Shown here: piece after piece, positions 1-7,743 of the stretch | How positions within the stretch are numbered: the stretch's first letter is position 1 | Layout: the number at the start of each line of letters is the position of its first letter | From: Paenibacillus aestuarii | GTDB lineage: Bacteria; Bacillota; Bacilli; Paenibacillales; NBRC-103111 | Direction: 5' to 3' | DNA: 60,259 nt | Assembly: GCF_027789125.1 (NCBI RefSeq) | Contig: NZ_JAQFVF010000049.1 | Location: 1 to 60,259 of the forward strand | Program-made: the position numbers and the translations under genes | The notes under the pieces: generated by a model | Seen by the model: the letters and a program-made list of their open reading frames with translations, nothing else | Database searches by the model: none | What the model was told of the DNA's origin: nothing

Positions 1-70
1 CCGCTCGACTTGCATGTATTAGGCACGCCGCCAGCGTTCGTCCTGAGCCAGGATCAAACTCTCCAAAAAG
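1..70 (-). rRNA. rrs: 16S rRNA, 5' end only (partial)
   Basis: The reverse complement begins at about position 70 and contains the universal 16S start GAGAGTTTGATCCTGGCTCA (about 45-64), followed by the GACGAACGCTGGCGGC block. Only about the first 70 bases are inside the window; the gene runs off the left edge. The exact mature 5' end is estimated by comparison with Bacillus 16S. Confidence 0.97.
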
Positions 71-224
71 GATGAATCTGAATAGCTCATTTAAACCTGA
101 CGAGATTGTTAATCTCTTTTAAAGTTTAGAGTCGATTGCTCGACTTGCTTCTCACTCGTTGTTCAGTTTTCAAAGATCAATTCACTTCTTTTAATTCCGC
201 CACCGTTTTAGCGGCGACTTTTAT
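71..224 (-). other. rRNA operon leader (transcribed spacer before 16S)
   Basis: This stretch between the rrn promoter and 16S carries no gene. It contains a small perfect inverted repeat, AGTCGA-TTGC-TCGACT (130-145). It also contains the element TTGATCTTTGAAAACTGAAC (161-180, minus strand), a sequence type repeated in Bacillus and Paenibacillus rRNA leaders and spacers. A related CTGAAAAC element lies in the 23S-5S spacer at the other end of the window. Such elements probably serve pre-rRNA processing or antitermination; that role is inferred. Confidence 0.6.
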
Positions 225-254
225 AATATAGCACATTCGCCTGATCGATTGCAA
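225..254 (-). promoter_or_regulatory. rRNA operon promoter (sigma-A)
   Basis: On the minus strand, TTGCAA (249-254) is separated by 18 bases from TATATT (225-230). This sits about 150 bases upstream of the 16S start. The region 255-366 further upstream is AT-rich with A/T tracts, as is usual for UP-element-like DNA before strong rRNA promoters. A second tandem rrn promoter was not identified with confidence. Confidence 0.6.
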
Positions 255-366
255 GTGTTTTTCTTATTTTTTTCAAAACATTCAAAACACAGTAATCATT
301 GCCCCTCATCGAAGCGGCGAAATCTAAATTAACATAATTGAAGAGGGCAAGTCAAGCCTCCACCCT

Positions 367-597
367 CTATTTTTTTTCAACTTGGTAATTGCGATTTCTG
401 GCGTATTTGGAAATCTCCTTTGGCGTGGCCAAACGCGCATACATCCGAAATATTACTTTGTATCTAGATTCAATAGCACCTTTAATTTCCTGATCGATTC
501 GCTTGTCGTTTAAATCGAACAGCATTTCATCTAATTCTTTTCGAAGTACATAATCTAACTCTCTGCACTCCCGATCATTGAATAGAAATCCGAGCAT
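367..597 (-). CDS. Small uncharacterised protein beside the rrn promoter
   Basis: The product is about 76 residues, charged, with no membrane segment or signal peptide. It starts MLGFLFNDRECRELDYVLRK and has a lysine-rich C-terminus (NYQVEKK). Its predicted all-helical, acid/base-balanced make-up and the motif FNDRECREL resemble small conserved hypothetical proteins of Bacilli, but I cannot name a family. I placed the start at the ATG at 597, about 13 bases after GAGGGG. A TTG at 609 is the alternative, although it lies too close to that site. The gene lies between the SpoIIM-like gene (163-base gap) and the rrn promoter region. No function is proposed. Confidence 0.6.
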   Translation of the reverse strand: MLGFLFNDRECRELDYVLRKELDEMLFDLNDKRIDQEIKGAIESRYKVIFRMYARLATPKEISKYARNRNYQVEKK

Positions 598-760
598 ACA
601 TCCATTCAAACCCCTCTCGACTGTAGATACAGATAGGGCATCCCGGCAGCTTAACGCGCTAACAGATGTCCCTAATGCAAGGCTTTATGGCTTACATTCA
701 AATTGCATTACTGTTATGCTCAGATTTTCCCATTTTTATGACAAGAGATCTGAAAATTAT

Positions 761-1372
761 TTACATTTGCACCAACCAATATGTCAACGTGCTTTCGATA
801 ATAGCTGCAATCAGTAGTAAAACGGCAATAAGAACAGCCAACGGCTTCGTCAAACGAAGCACTCTAGAAAGCTCTGAGCGTGCGGTTCTTAGTTGGACGG
901 GCACGAACATTTGTATTCCCGCTTTCCACACTAGCATCCCTAATTTCAAACCATAAGCACAAGCCATCAAAATAACAGGAATCTCGATGATCCCGTGCGG
1001 CACAATCCCTTTTAGAATAAGGGCGAATGTATTTCCGTGATTTTGCAGCGAGAGCACATAACCCAATATCATACCGTTCGCAATCAGCATAAATAGCGGC
1101 AGTAACCCGAATCCAAGACCTAAGAAAACAATCAAGATGGATTTGATGGCGTTATTCAAGAAAATGACGATAAAGAACCAGAATTGAGGATTCTCTTTGC
1201 CGCTCAGCGACTGGCTAATGGATTTAATCCCTCTGAGCTGATTATTCAAAAAGTTCGTGAACTGATCTGAATTCGCCCATCCCAAGTAAAAACTAAATGC
1301 GAACACCAGTACGGTCACAATAAAATAGTGCTTCATTTCTTTAAAGTGATTGAATAACTCTTTCATTTTCAT
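761..1372 (-). CDS. SpoIIM-like multi-pass membrane protein (stage II sporulation protein M family)
   Basis: The product has 203 residues with about five hydrophobic segments: near 17-33, two in 75-135 (including FLGLGFGLLPLFMLIANGM), one near 145-165 and one at the C-terminus. The stretch ANGMILGYVL followed by GIVPHGIIEIPVIL is the characteristic SpoIIM/DUF95 core, with a conserved P-H-G-x-x-E. In B. subtilis SpoIIM belongs to the engulfment machinery with SpoIID and SpoIIP. This is a family relative, so the same role is only inferred from the neighbouring sporulation genes. The ATG at 1372 follows GGAGG by 7 bases, whereas the longer reading frame to 1444 has no ribosome binding site. It is divergent from pdaB. 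Confidence 0.75.
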   Translation of the reverse strand: MKMKELFNHFKEMKHYFIVTVLVFAFSFYLGWANSDQFTNFLNNQLRGIKSISQSLSGKENPQFWFFIVIFLNNAIKSILIVFLGLGFGLLPLFMLIANGMILGYVLSLQNHGNTFALILKGIVPHGIIEIPVILMACAYGLKLGMLVWKAGIQMFVPVQLRTARSELSRVLRLTKPLAVLIAVLLLIAAIIESTLTYWLVQM

Positions 1373-1393
1373 TTGATTTCCTCCTTGATTTGA

Positions 1394-1423
1394 AGAATAA
1401 GTAGGATGTGTACGAGCATACAT
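1394..1423 (+). promoter_or_regulatory. Sigma-G-like promoter of pdaB
   Basis: AGAATA (1394-1399), a 17-base spacer and CATACAT (1417-1423) fit the forespore sigma-G pattern (about TGAATA - 17/18 - CATACTA) with few mismatches. It lies about 60 bases before the chosen pdaB start. A small hairpin, CCTTAC-CCGTT-GTAAGG, is present in the leader (about 1446-1462). Sporulation control of pdaB is expected from its family. Confidence 0.5.
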
Positions 1424-1484
1424 TGATGATAAACAGAAATACAAGCCTTACCCGTTGTAAGGCATGAAGGAGGAGCCGGCTACA

Positions 1485-2267
1485 GTGAATTATTTCTTTG
1501 TCGTTAATGCCCGCAAATTAAAACAGTTTATCTTTATAGCTGTTGCCATCATGTTCGCGGCAGCCATTGTGTATTCGGAACAAAACAACATCTCCGTGTT
1601 TTCCTCAGGAGAACCCGCCGCTATATATAGCGTGCAAACAGATAAGAAGGTAATTGCACTCACGTTCGACATCAGCTGGGGGGACAAGCGGCCCGAACCG
1701 ATTTTGCAAGTGCTTGAAAGTAAAGGCGTGAAAAATGCAACGTTCTTTCTCTCATCTCCCTGGAGCAAAAGCCATCCGGATATCGTCGAGCATATTAAAA
1801 AAGACGGTTTTGAGATCGGCAGCCATGGCAATAAACATGACAACTACAGTACCTTCAGCGATGAGGAGATTCGCAAGCAAATCACTACGGCCCATGGCAT
1901 TCTCACTGAATTGATTGGAAAAGAGCCGAATCTGCTGCGCTTGCCTAACGGTGATTTCGACAAAAGAGTGCTTCGCATCGCGGGTGAACTCGGATATTCG
2001 GTTATCCAGTGGGACACGGATTCGATGGACTGGATGAATATTGGTGTCGACAAAATTGTCGACCGCGTGGTATCGAAAGCTCATCCCGGTGATATCGTGT
2101 TGATGCATGCCAGCGATTCCTCCCAGCAAACGCACGAAGCCCTCCCCCAAATCATCGATCAGTTAAAAGCAAAAGGCTATCAATTTGTTACTGTTAGCGA
2201 AATGATTAAACAGACGCATGTGGAATCCAAACCGGTGGAAGATCAAGCGATGAAACATATCCACTAA
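1485..2267 (+). CDS. pdaB: PdaB-type polysaccharide deacetylase (spore cortex)
   Basis: This is a NodB-fold deacetylase of 260 residues. It has an N-terminal membrane anchor (about 13-31) and then an extracytoplasmic catalytic domain. Visible motifs are TFDISWGD (60-67, metal and catalytic Asp) and SHGNKH (113-118, metal-binding His pair). The product closely follows B. subtilis PdaB (YbaN), which is needed to maintain spores and the cortex late in sporulation. I chose the GTG at 1485, which sits behind GGAGG and matches the family N-terminus (NYFFVVNARKLKQF). An upstream ATG at 1464 would add seven atypical residues. Neighbours kbaA, gerD and cwlD are the same as in Bacillus. Confidence 0.93.
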   Translation: MNYFFVVNARKLKQFIFIAVAIMFAAAIVYSEQNNISVFSSGEPAAIYSVQTDKKVIALTFDISWGDKRPEPILQVLESKGVKNATFFLSSPWSKSHPDIVEHIKKDGFEIGSHGNKHDNYSTFSDEEIRKQITTAHGILTELIGKEPNLLRLPNGDFDKRVLRIAGELGYSVIQWDTDSMDWMNIGVDKIVDRVVSKAHPGDIVLMHASDSSQQTHEALPQIIDQLKAKGYQFVTVSEMIKQTHVESKPVEDQAMKHIH

Positions 2268-2275
2268 TGCCTATA

Positions 2276-2316
2276 GAAAAAGAGCTAATTAACCAATTAG
2301 CTCTTTTTATTTTCCA
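2276..2316. terminator. Bidirectional terminator between pdaB and kbaA
   Basis: AGAGCTAATT-AACC-AATTAGCTCT forms a perfect stem with A tracts on the left and T tracts on the right, so it can stop both convergent genes. The kbaA stop codon (2297-2299) and the last base of its final Ser codon lie inside the hairpin. Confidence 0.85.
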
Positions 2317-2887
2317 ATATTTTATGGAGTATTAGGATTTGCCATGCATTGCAGACTAACAGCGGAGCCAACATAAAGAGGCTGGAAGCTGAATTGTCGA
2401 GTTTGAGCGCTGGCACAGCTTCCAAAACGGAGACGGCGGACATGAAAAATAAAGTTGGAATGAACGCATTCCGATTAGTCATGGACACTTTCCAGTAAGC
2501 AACGCCTAAAGAAATAATGAGGATGATAACCGGAAGAACCAAGTAACCGAGAAAAGATCCTTCGAAGCTTGTCATCCGCAAATAAGCAAGATCAAAAAGG
2601 ACGACGATCACAATGGTCAATTGAAGAAGATCCCACACCGTTTTGGAACGAATGATCCCTGCCGCAATGAATCTGACAATTAGATAAGCGAAGAAGCCCA
2701 TTTGACTCAACACGCTGATCGTAGCACCGCCTAGCAGCATGTTCATGACATTAAAGCCGACTGCTGACAGCCCCATCAACGAAAATTCCTGGTCCGAATA
2801 TTGCAGAATAAGTCCAATTACCGTTGAAACGATCATGCCGATTAACAAGGTAGTCCAGAACATATGAAACCATTTTCGCAAAGTCAC
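2297..2887 (-). CDS. kbaA: KbaA, KinB-signalling membrane protein
   Basis: The product is about 196 residues and almost entirely hydrophobic, with about six membrane segments. It includes SQMGFFAYL and the C-terminal SVLEAVPAL...MLAPLLVCNAWQ, both matching B. subtilis KbaA. In B. subtilis KbaA is needed for activation of the KinB sporulation kinase. It sits between gerD and pdaB as in Bacillus. I prefer the GTG at 2887, eight bases after GGGGG and 27 bases from the predicted transcription start. The ATG at 2902 would leave a leader of only about 12 bases with a poor binding site, but it cannot be excluded. Confidence 0.88.
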   Translation of the reverse strand: MTLRKWFHMFWTTLLIGMIVSTVIGLILQYSDQEFSLMGLSAVGFNVMNMLLGGATISVLSQMGFFAYLIVRFIAAGIIRSKTVWDLLQLTIVIVVLFDLAYLRMTSFEGSFLGYLVLPVIILIISLGVAYWKVSMTNRNAFIPTLFFMSAVSVLEAVPALKLDNSASSLFMLAPLLVCNAWQILILHKILENKKS

Positions 2888-2920
2888 GTTGAAAACCCCC
2901 ATAATGAACTCTAATTGCTA

Positions 2921-2950
2921 ATTGTACCAACGTTTTACCTAAAAAGCCAA
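2921..2950 (-). promoter_or_regulatory. kbaA promoter (sigma-A)
   Basis: On the minus strand, TTGGCT (2945-2950), an 18-base spacer and TACAAT (2921-2926) give a reasonable sigma-A promoter. It is back to back with the gerD promoter. Confidence 0.5.
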
Positions 2951-2959
2951 TGAGTGGCC

Positions 2960-2989
2960 GTGATAATATCTCTTGAACCACACATACTA
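2960..2989 (+). promoter_or_regulatory. gerD promoter (sigma-G type)
   Basis: CATACTA (2983-2989) exactly matches the sigma-G -10 consensus. It is preceded by 17 bases and a weak -35 (GTGATA, 2960-2965). gerD is a known sigma-G gene in B. subtilis, and the site is about 34 bases before the start codon. Confidence 0.6.
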
Positions 2990-3022
2990 TCGGTATCAAG
3001 CAAGGGAAGGGAGTAAGCTTTC

Positions 3023-3772
3023 ATGTTGATAAAAAGGCTGGGAAAGCTCAAAGTCATTCCAATTATCCTGTTCGCCGTACTTCTCTCTTCATGTGGAACG
3101 GATAACTCTTCACAAAATCAATCACAGGGCAACACGTATAAAGAAACTAAATCGATGGTACTCGACATCCTGAAGTCTGACGATGGCAAGAAGGCCATTA
3201 GTGCCGCTAACCGCAGCATTATGAATGGGGATGTCGGAGCTGCTGGATTAGCTGGCCAATCGCAAATCAAACTGCTCTCGGCCAATGAATCCTTGCAGCT
3301 GCAGATGGCTGTAAAGGATGTATTGACTGCGGAGGAAAACAACAAATTTCTACAGGATATGATGAAAGACCCTAAGTTCGCCGGTGACTTCGCCAAAGCG
3401 ATCCAAAAAGACACGAAGCAAATGTACAAAGAATTGATGAAGGATCCTGATTACCAAAAGTCTCTCGTTGATGTCATGAAAAACCCTGATTATGAGAAAA
3501 TGGTTTTGGATGTGATGAAAACCGCTGCATATCGACAACAAATGATGACAGTTATGCAGGAAGCCTTGCAAAGTCCATTGTTTAAAGCCCAAATGGTCGA
3601 TCTGTTGAAAGCTGCCATTGATCAACAAAGCAAGCCTGAGCAGCTATCTACGGGCGGTAAAAAAGAAGGGCAAAAAGGCGGCAGTGATAAGGAGAAGGAT
3701 AGTGGCGGTTCGGGAGATCAGAAAAAACAAGAGAGCGGCGAGAAGAAAGATGATTCCGGCAGCAGCTCGTAA
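3023..3772 (+). CDS. gerD: GerD spore germination lipoprotein
   Basis: The product has 249 residues. A lipoprotein signal (charged start, hydrophobic core, lipobox LLSSC with Cys24) is followed by a helical domain rich in repeated KDPDYQK/KNPDYEK-like units (about 115-180). A low-complexity Gly/Lys/Glu/Ser tail follows. GerD is a forespore-made inner spore membrane lipoprotein needed for clustering of nutrient germinant receptors (the germinosome). The order cwlD-salA-gerD-kbaA-pdaB matches Bacillus. The start ATG follows AGGGAG. The C-terminal tail of about 50 residues is long and repetitive, which is common in lineage-specific tails of this family. Confidence 0.92.
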   Translation: MLIKRLGKLKVIPIILFAVLLSSCGTDNSSQNQSQGNTYKETKSMVLDILKSDDGKKAISAANRSIMNGDVGAAGLAGQSQIKLLSANESLQLQMAVKDVLTAEENNKFLQDMMKDPKFAGDFAKAIQKDTKQMYKELMKDPDYQKSLVDVMKNPDYEKMVLDVMKTAAYRQQMMTVMQEALQSPLFKAQMVDLLKAAIDQQSKPEQLSTGGKKEGQKGGSDKEKDSGGSGDQKKQESGEKKDDSGSSS

Positions 3773-3780
3773 ACATATAA

Positions 3781-3820
3781 ATAAAGGGACTAGCAGCTTG
3801 ACGGCTGAAAGTCCCTTTAT
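3781..3820. terminator. Bidirectional terminator between gerD and salA
   Basis: AAAGGGACT (3784-3792) pairs with AGTCCCTTT (3810-3818), with an inner AGC/GCT pairing in the loop. It lies between two convergent stop codons. The T tracts are short, so termination may be partial. Confidence 0.65.
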
Positions 3821-3826
3821 CCTATA

Positions 3827-4903
3827 TTAAGCTTCTAATTTGGAAATAATGTTTGCAGCTACATCCAGATAGATCTGGCCTGCCGTCGTATCCGCTTTAT
3901 AAACGGATGGGGAGTAGTCCTTCTCCGAGATATGGTTGTCAGGCGCTCCCAGAGGGATTTGTGCAAGCAGCTCGCTATGCAAGTTCTCCGCAAGTTTAGC
4001 GCCTCCCCCTTTGCCAAAAACATAATCTTTTGAGCCGCAGGATTTGCACTCATAGTAAGACATATTCTCGACAACACCCAAAATGTCGTGATTCGTCGAT
4101 ACCGCCATCGCCCCTGCTCTAGCCGCGACAAACGCAGCTGTCGCATGCGGTGTCGTGACAATGATTTCTTTGCTTTGCGGAATCATCTGATGCACGTCCA
4201 AGGCAACGTCACCAGTTCCAGGCGGCAAGTCCAAAAGAATATACTCCACATCTCCCCAATTGACTTCGTGGAAGAAGTTGCGAAGCATCTTGCCGAGCAT
4301 CGGCCCGCGCCAAATTACCGGCGCATTATCCTGAACAAAGAAGCCCATAGAAATCACTTTCACCCCATGGCGCTCAACAGGAATGATCGCATTGTTTACC
4401 AATTGAGGCTGCTCCTCGATCCCCATCATATCGGGAATGCTGAAGCCGTAAATATCAGCATCGACAATGCCGACTTTCTTCCCTTGCCGGGCAAGAGCAA
4501 CAGCTAGATTGACGGTCACCGTGGATTTGCCCACGCCGCCTTTACCGCTGGCAATGGCAATGAATTTGACTTTGGACTGCTCACCCAGAATCGTTTGTGG
4601 AGCAGCATCCGCTTGTTGCGCGGCCGGTTGCAGCGCCTCATTCAGCTGATTACGTTCAAAGTCTGTAATCGCCCGAAATCGTATATGTACCTGTTCCACG
4701 CCCAGCGGCTTCAAGCTTAGGCTGATGGCTGATTTCGCCTGCTGCTTATAGGCCTCATCATCCGTCGTTGTAATCAAGGTTAACGATACGCCGTCTTCCT
4801 TAATCATAATATCTCGAACTAGGTTAAGATCAGTCATACTTTTTTGGTACTGAGGGTCAATAAGAGGTTTTAAAGCTTCTAACAATTGATCTTTGTTGAT
4901 CAT
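3827..4903 (-). CDS. salA: Mrp/NBP35-family ATP-binding protein (SalA-type)
   Basis: The product has 358 residues. It has an N-terminal DUF59/MIP18-like domain (about 1-80), then a deviant-Walker P-loop ATPase with SGKGGVGKST (about 119-128). A C-terminal CKSC pair (about 283-288) is typical of Mrp proteins that bind an Fe-S cluster. Family roles are Fe-S cluster carriage and, for B. subtilis SalA, regulation of scoC and exoprotease expression. Which applies here cannot be told from sequence. I used the ATG at 4903 (MINKDQLLEAL), with AAGGTG about 10 bases upstream; a GTG at 4909 is possible. It is transcribed from its own promoter next to cwlD. Confidence 0.9.
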   Translation of the reverse strand: MINKDQLLEALKPLIDPQYQKSMTDLNLVRDIMIKEDGVSLTLITTTDDEAYKQQAKSAISLSLKPLGVEQVHIRFRAITDFERNQLNEALQPAAQQADAAPQTILGEQSKVKFIAIASGKGGVGKSTVTVNLAVALARQGKKVGIVDADIYGFSIPDMMGIEEQPQLVNNAIIPVERHGVKVISMGFFVQDNAPVIWRGPMLGKMLRNFFHEVNWGDVEYILLDLPPGTGDVALDVHQMIPQSKEIIVTTPHATAAFVAARAGAMAVSTNHDILGVVENMSYYECKSCGSKDYVFGKGGGAKLAENLHSELLAQIPLGAPDNHISEKDYSPSVYKADTTAGQIYLDVAANIISKLEA

Positions 4904-4948
4904 AGCCACACCACACCTTCATTAGGACAAAGTATCTATGCGGCTTTA

Positions 4949-4976
4949 ATTATATCATAAATCGATTAGGAACCAA
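4949..4976 (-). promoter_or_regulatory. salA promoter (sigma-A, extended -10)
   Basis: TTGGTT (4971-4976), a 16-base spacer and a perfect TATAAT (4949-4954) preceded by TG-A (extended -10). The -35 box lies in the last codons of cwlD. Confidence 0.6.
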
Positions 4977-5721
4977 CTTTTTCCCCGCTGTAATAGCGCA
5001 GAACCCCCTGATAGATGGAAGCGGCCACTTTTTTCTGATATTGTTCGCTTGCCAGCAGCCTCGCCTCTTCGGGATTGGACAGGAAGCCCACTTCAACAAG
5101 GGCACTAGGAATGGATAAGGTCTTCAGCAAGTAGACCGTTTTATCCGCTTCCTTCGCGATTCGGTCGGTATTCTCCAAATTCTTCTTCAATTCGTTCTGA
5201 ATCAAAGCGGCTAAGTTGGAATTGTTCGGGTTGTTCGGATAGTAGAACGTTTGTGCGCCTCTCCATTTTTGTGAAGGAATACTGTTCAAATGTACGCTCA
5301 GAAACATATCGGCTTTCTTGTCATTCGTTAAATCCGCCCGGTTATGCAGATCCTGTGTCTTTCTTTTGCTGTAGCCTTTCGTACCAGGGTCGGCTAAGTC
5401 TGTATCCGTCTCCCTGGTCATGACGACAAGCGCCCCAGCCTGCTGCAGGTAGTCACGGAGCTGCAAGGTAATCGCCAGATTGATATCTTTCTCGATGATA
5501 CCGTCTTTGCTCTCAGCACCTCCATCAGGCCCGCCATGGCCCGCATCCAGAGCAATCGTCTTACCTGACAGCGGGAGCGTCCAATCCGACCACGTCTTGG
5601 ATGCAGGGAGCTCATAGGTGTAGATAAATACGACCAGAGCCATTAATAAGGCCGATAGTACAAGTTTCAAGCTGCTGTGAGGGGTCAGCCAGACAACGAG
5701 CCTGCTCTTTCTTTTGCGCAT
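4966..5721 (-). CDS. cwlD: CwlD N-acetylmuramoyl-L-alanine amidase (spore cortex)
   Basis: The product has 251 residues: a positively charged N-terminus and one membrane segment (about 19-36), then an Amidase_3 domain. Zinc and catalytic residues are visible as H62 (DAGHGGPDGG), E77 (EKDI), H144 (SVHLNS) and E210 (VEVGFLSNPEE). With PdaA, CwlD makes muramic-delta-lactam in cortex peptidoglycan, the mark recognised by germination lytic enzymes. The ATG at 5721 follows GAGGTGG by about 8 bases and matches the family N-terminus MRKR. A longer frame to 5760 has no binding site and would start next to the promoter. Confidence 0.94.
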   Translation of the reverse strand: MRKRKSRLVVWLTPHSSLKLVLSALLMALVVFIYTYELPASKTWSDWTLPLSGKTIALDAGHGGPDGGAESKDGIIEKDINLAITLQLRDYLQQAGALVVMTRETDTDLADPGTKGYSKRKTQDLHNRADLTNDKKADMFLSVHLNSIPSQKWRGAQTFYYPNNPNNSNLAALIQNELKKNLENTDRIAKEADKTVYLLKTLSIPSALVEVGFLSNPEEARLLASEQYQKKVAASIYQGVLRYYSGEKVGS

Positions 5722-5759
5722 AAAAAAATCCACCTCTGTTCCCCATAGACTCTGTAACA

Positions 5760-5788
5760 TCTATATGGGACAGGGTGGACAAATATAC
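5760..5788 (-). promoter_or_regulatory. cwlD promoter (sigma-E type)
   Basis: GTATATT (5782-5788), a 14-base spacer and CATATAGA (5760-5767) on the minus strand fit the mother-cell sigma-E pattern (ATATT - 13/15 - CATACANT) closely. cwlD is sigma-E-dependent in B. subtilis. The site lies between the sat stop codon and cwlD. Confidence 0.6.
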
Positions 5789-5817
5789 CTTGCGAGGCAG
5801 ACTTGCTTGATACTTGC

Positions 5818-6990
5818 TTAGACTTGGTATTCAGGGTCTCGCAAGCCCTCGATCAAGACTTGCGCAACCTCTGGGCGCGTAAATTGAGGAGGCGGGCATT
5901 CGCCATTCCGCAGCAAGCCGCGCACCTTGGTGCCGGAAAGATGCAAATGTTCGGACTTATCGTGCGGGCACGTTTTGCTCGAGGCCATATTACCGCATTT
6001 TGTACAAAAGAAGCTGTGCTCGAAAAATAACGGGGTAATGCCGATCTCTTCCGCTGTAAAAAGACTAAAGATCTGCTGCGCTTCGTAGGTCCCGTAGTAA
6101 TCGCCTACGCCCGCGTGATCGCGTCCGACGATGAAATGCGTGCAGCCATAATTTCTGCGCACAATCGCGTGCAGAATCGCTTCCCGAGGCCCTGCATAGC
6201 GCATAGCCGCGGGATAGACGCCAAGGAAGGTACGATCCTGTGGATAGTAATTCTCCAGCAATACTAGGTAACTCCTCATCCGTACATCAGCGGAAATATC
6301 GTCGGATTTAGTCTCCCCAACCAACGGGTTTAGGAAGAGTGCGTCGACGATTTCCATCGCTGATTTTTGAATATATTCATGAGCGCGGTGCACAGGATTG
6401 CGCGTTTGGAAGCCAACGACCGTTTTCCAGCCTCTTTCAGCGAAAATGCGGCGTGTATCAGCGGGATCGAAGTAGAAGGATTCGAATTTTTTCGGTTTTG
6501 GACGATTCAGCAGCTGAATCGAACCGCCAATATTCGTTGCTGGTCTGGCATACAGCTTAGCTACACCAGGATGCGCTGGATCGTCAGTTTTAAACACTTT
6601 GATCGCTTCATTCTGTTGATCCACGGTGTAAATGCTCGAGACATCCATGACCGCATAAATGACGTGGTCCTCTTCTCCAACAAGTGCGATCTGCTGACCG
6701 ATTTCTAATCTATCCGCGACTTCAGGCTTTACTGATAATGTAATGGGAATGCTCCATACCGTACCGTTCGCAAGTCTCATGTTTTCTACAACAGAGTGAT
6801 AATCCCGCTCTTCCATAAATCCTGTCAGCGGCGAAAAGGCGCCAACAGCTATCAAATCTAAATCCGATATCGTCCAATTGTTCACTGGGATTTGAGTTAG
6901 TGTATTGGCAAGTGCTACGACTTCAGCTTCGTCTTTTTCAGCAACTAAGCGGTTAATTAATTGTCCGCCATGAGGGTTCATCGTCGTCAT
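5818..6990 (-). CDS. sat: Sulfate adenylyltransferase (ATP sulfurylase)
   Basis: The product has 390 residues, the usual length for the monofunctional bacterial enzyme. It converts ATP and sulfate to APS and pyrophosphate, the first step of sulfate assimilation. Active-site motifs are QTRNPVHRAHE (195-205) and GRDHAG (289-294). C329, C332, C341 and H343 form a CxxC...CxH zinc site known from some bacterial ATP sulfurylases. It starts 40 bases after cysH, so the two form an operon. The ATG has GGAGG upstream. No APS kinase gene is present, consistent with direct APS reduction by CysH. Confidence 0.96.
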   Translation of the reverse strand: MTTMNPHGGQLINRLVAEKDEAEVVALANTLTQIPVNNWTISDLDLIAVGAFSPLTGFMEERDYHSVVENMRLANGTVWSIPITLSVKPEVADRLEIGQQIALVGEEDHVIYAVMDVSSIYTVDQQNEAIKVFKTDDPAHPGVAKLYARPATNIGGSIQLLNRPKPKKFESFYFDPADTRRIFAERGWKTVVGFQTRNPVHRAHEYIQKSAMEIVDALFLNPLVGETKSDDISADVRMRSYLVLLENYYPQDRTFLGVYPAAMRYAGPREAILHAIVRRNYGCTHFIVGRDHAGVGDYYGTYEAQQIFSLFTAEEIGITPLFFEHSFFCTKCGNMASSKTCPHDKSEHLHLSGTKVRGLLRNGECPPPQFTRPEVAQVLIEGLRDPEYQV

Positions 6991-7030
6991 TCCGAACGAC
7001 CTCCGTTGTTGATAAGATAGAGGAAACTAT

Positions 7031-7723
7031 TTATTTATGAAGCCCGCACTCCGTCTTCTCACTGTCTGCCCAACGCCCCGCGCGTGGATCTTCGCCAGGA
7101 GCTACCGGACGTGTGCAATGCTCGCAGCCGATACTTGGGTAGTTACGATCATGCAGCGGATTGTAAATCACATCGTTGGTGCGGATATAGTTCCACACAT
7201 CTTCACTGGTCCAATCAGCAAGAGGGTTGAATTTAATTAAGCCGAATTTCACGTCGTATTCAACCTTTTTCGCGTTAGCCCGGGTTGGCGCTTGATCGCG
7301 GCGGATACCGGTAATCCAGGCATCGTAGTTTCTCAATATATCCGTCAATGGATCCACTTTACGAATGCCGCAGCATTTGTTCGCATCGCTCTTCCAAAGC
7401 TCATCCCCGAATTGAGCAGCTTGCTCTTCAAGTGTAAGCTTAGGCAGAACTTGCACGAACTTCTTCCCGTAGTGCTTCTCAAGACGGTCTCTTGTTTCAT
7501 AAGTTTCAGCAAAATGAACGTTCGTATCCAGGTAGAAAATATCCACATTCGGATTCAATTTTTGCAGCATATCAACCAGAACAACATCTTCGGCGCCGAA
7601 GCTGCAAGCTAGAGTGAGGTTAGGGAAAGTTTCAATTGCAAGCTTAAGCACCGCTTCCGGCGATTGTTGTTCATACTCCTCCGCAGCTTTCGTAACAAAT
7701 GCTTCTTTCTCAAAAAGATTCAT
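7031..7723 (-). CDS. cysH: Assimilatory APS/PAPS reductase (Fe-S type)
   Basis: The product has 230 residues. The PP-loop-like ATP-pyrophosphatase fold includes SFGAEDVVL (41-49). The CC pair (117-118) and CEHC (200-203) are the four Cys of the [4Fe-4S] cluster found in APS-reducing enzymes. The C-terminal ECGLH motif carries the catalytic Cys226. It reduces APS to sulfite with thioredoxin. The cluster cysteines argue for APS rather than strict PAPS use. I chose the ATG at 7723, directly after GGAGG; the longer frame to 7741 would start before that site. It is first in the cysH-sat operon. Confidence 0.95.
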   Translation of the reverse strand: MNLFEKEAFVTKAAEEYEQQSPEAVLKLAIETFPNLTLACSFGAEDVVLVDMLQKLNPNVDIFYLDTNVHFAETYETRDRLEKHYGKKFVQVLPKLTLEEQAAQFGDELWKSDANKCCGIRKVDPLTDILRNYDAWITGIRRDQAPTRANAKKVEYDVKFGLIKFNPLADWTSEDVWNYIRTNDVIYNPLHDRNYPSIGCEHCTRPVAPGEDPRAGRWADSEKTECGLHK

Positions 7724-7743
7724 GCTGGAGTCCTCCTTCACTT

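Noticed and set aside
598..760. Promoter or regulatory element between the SpoIIM-like gene and the small ORF
   Set aside because: TTGTCA and TTGCAT hexamers are present, but no -10 box at the right spacing and no stable hairpin.
1446..1462. CCTTAC-CCGTT-GTAAGG hairpin before pdaB as a riboswitch or terminator
   Set aside because: Only six pairs and no T run or conserved core; treated as a minor leader hairpin.
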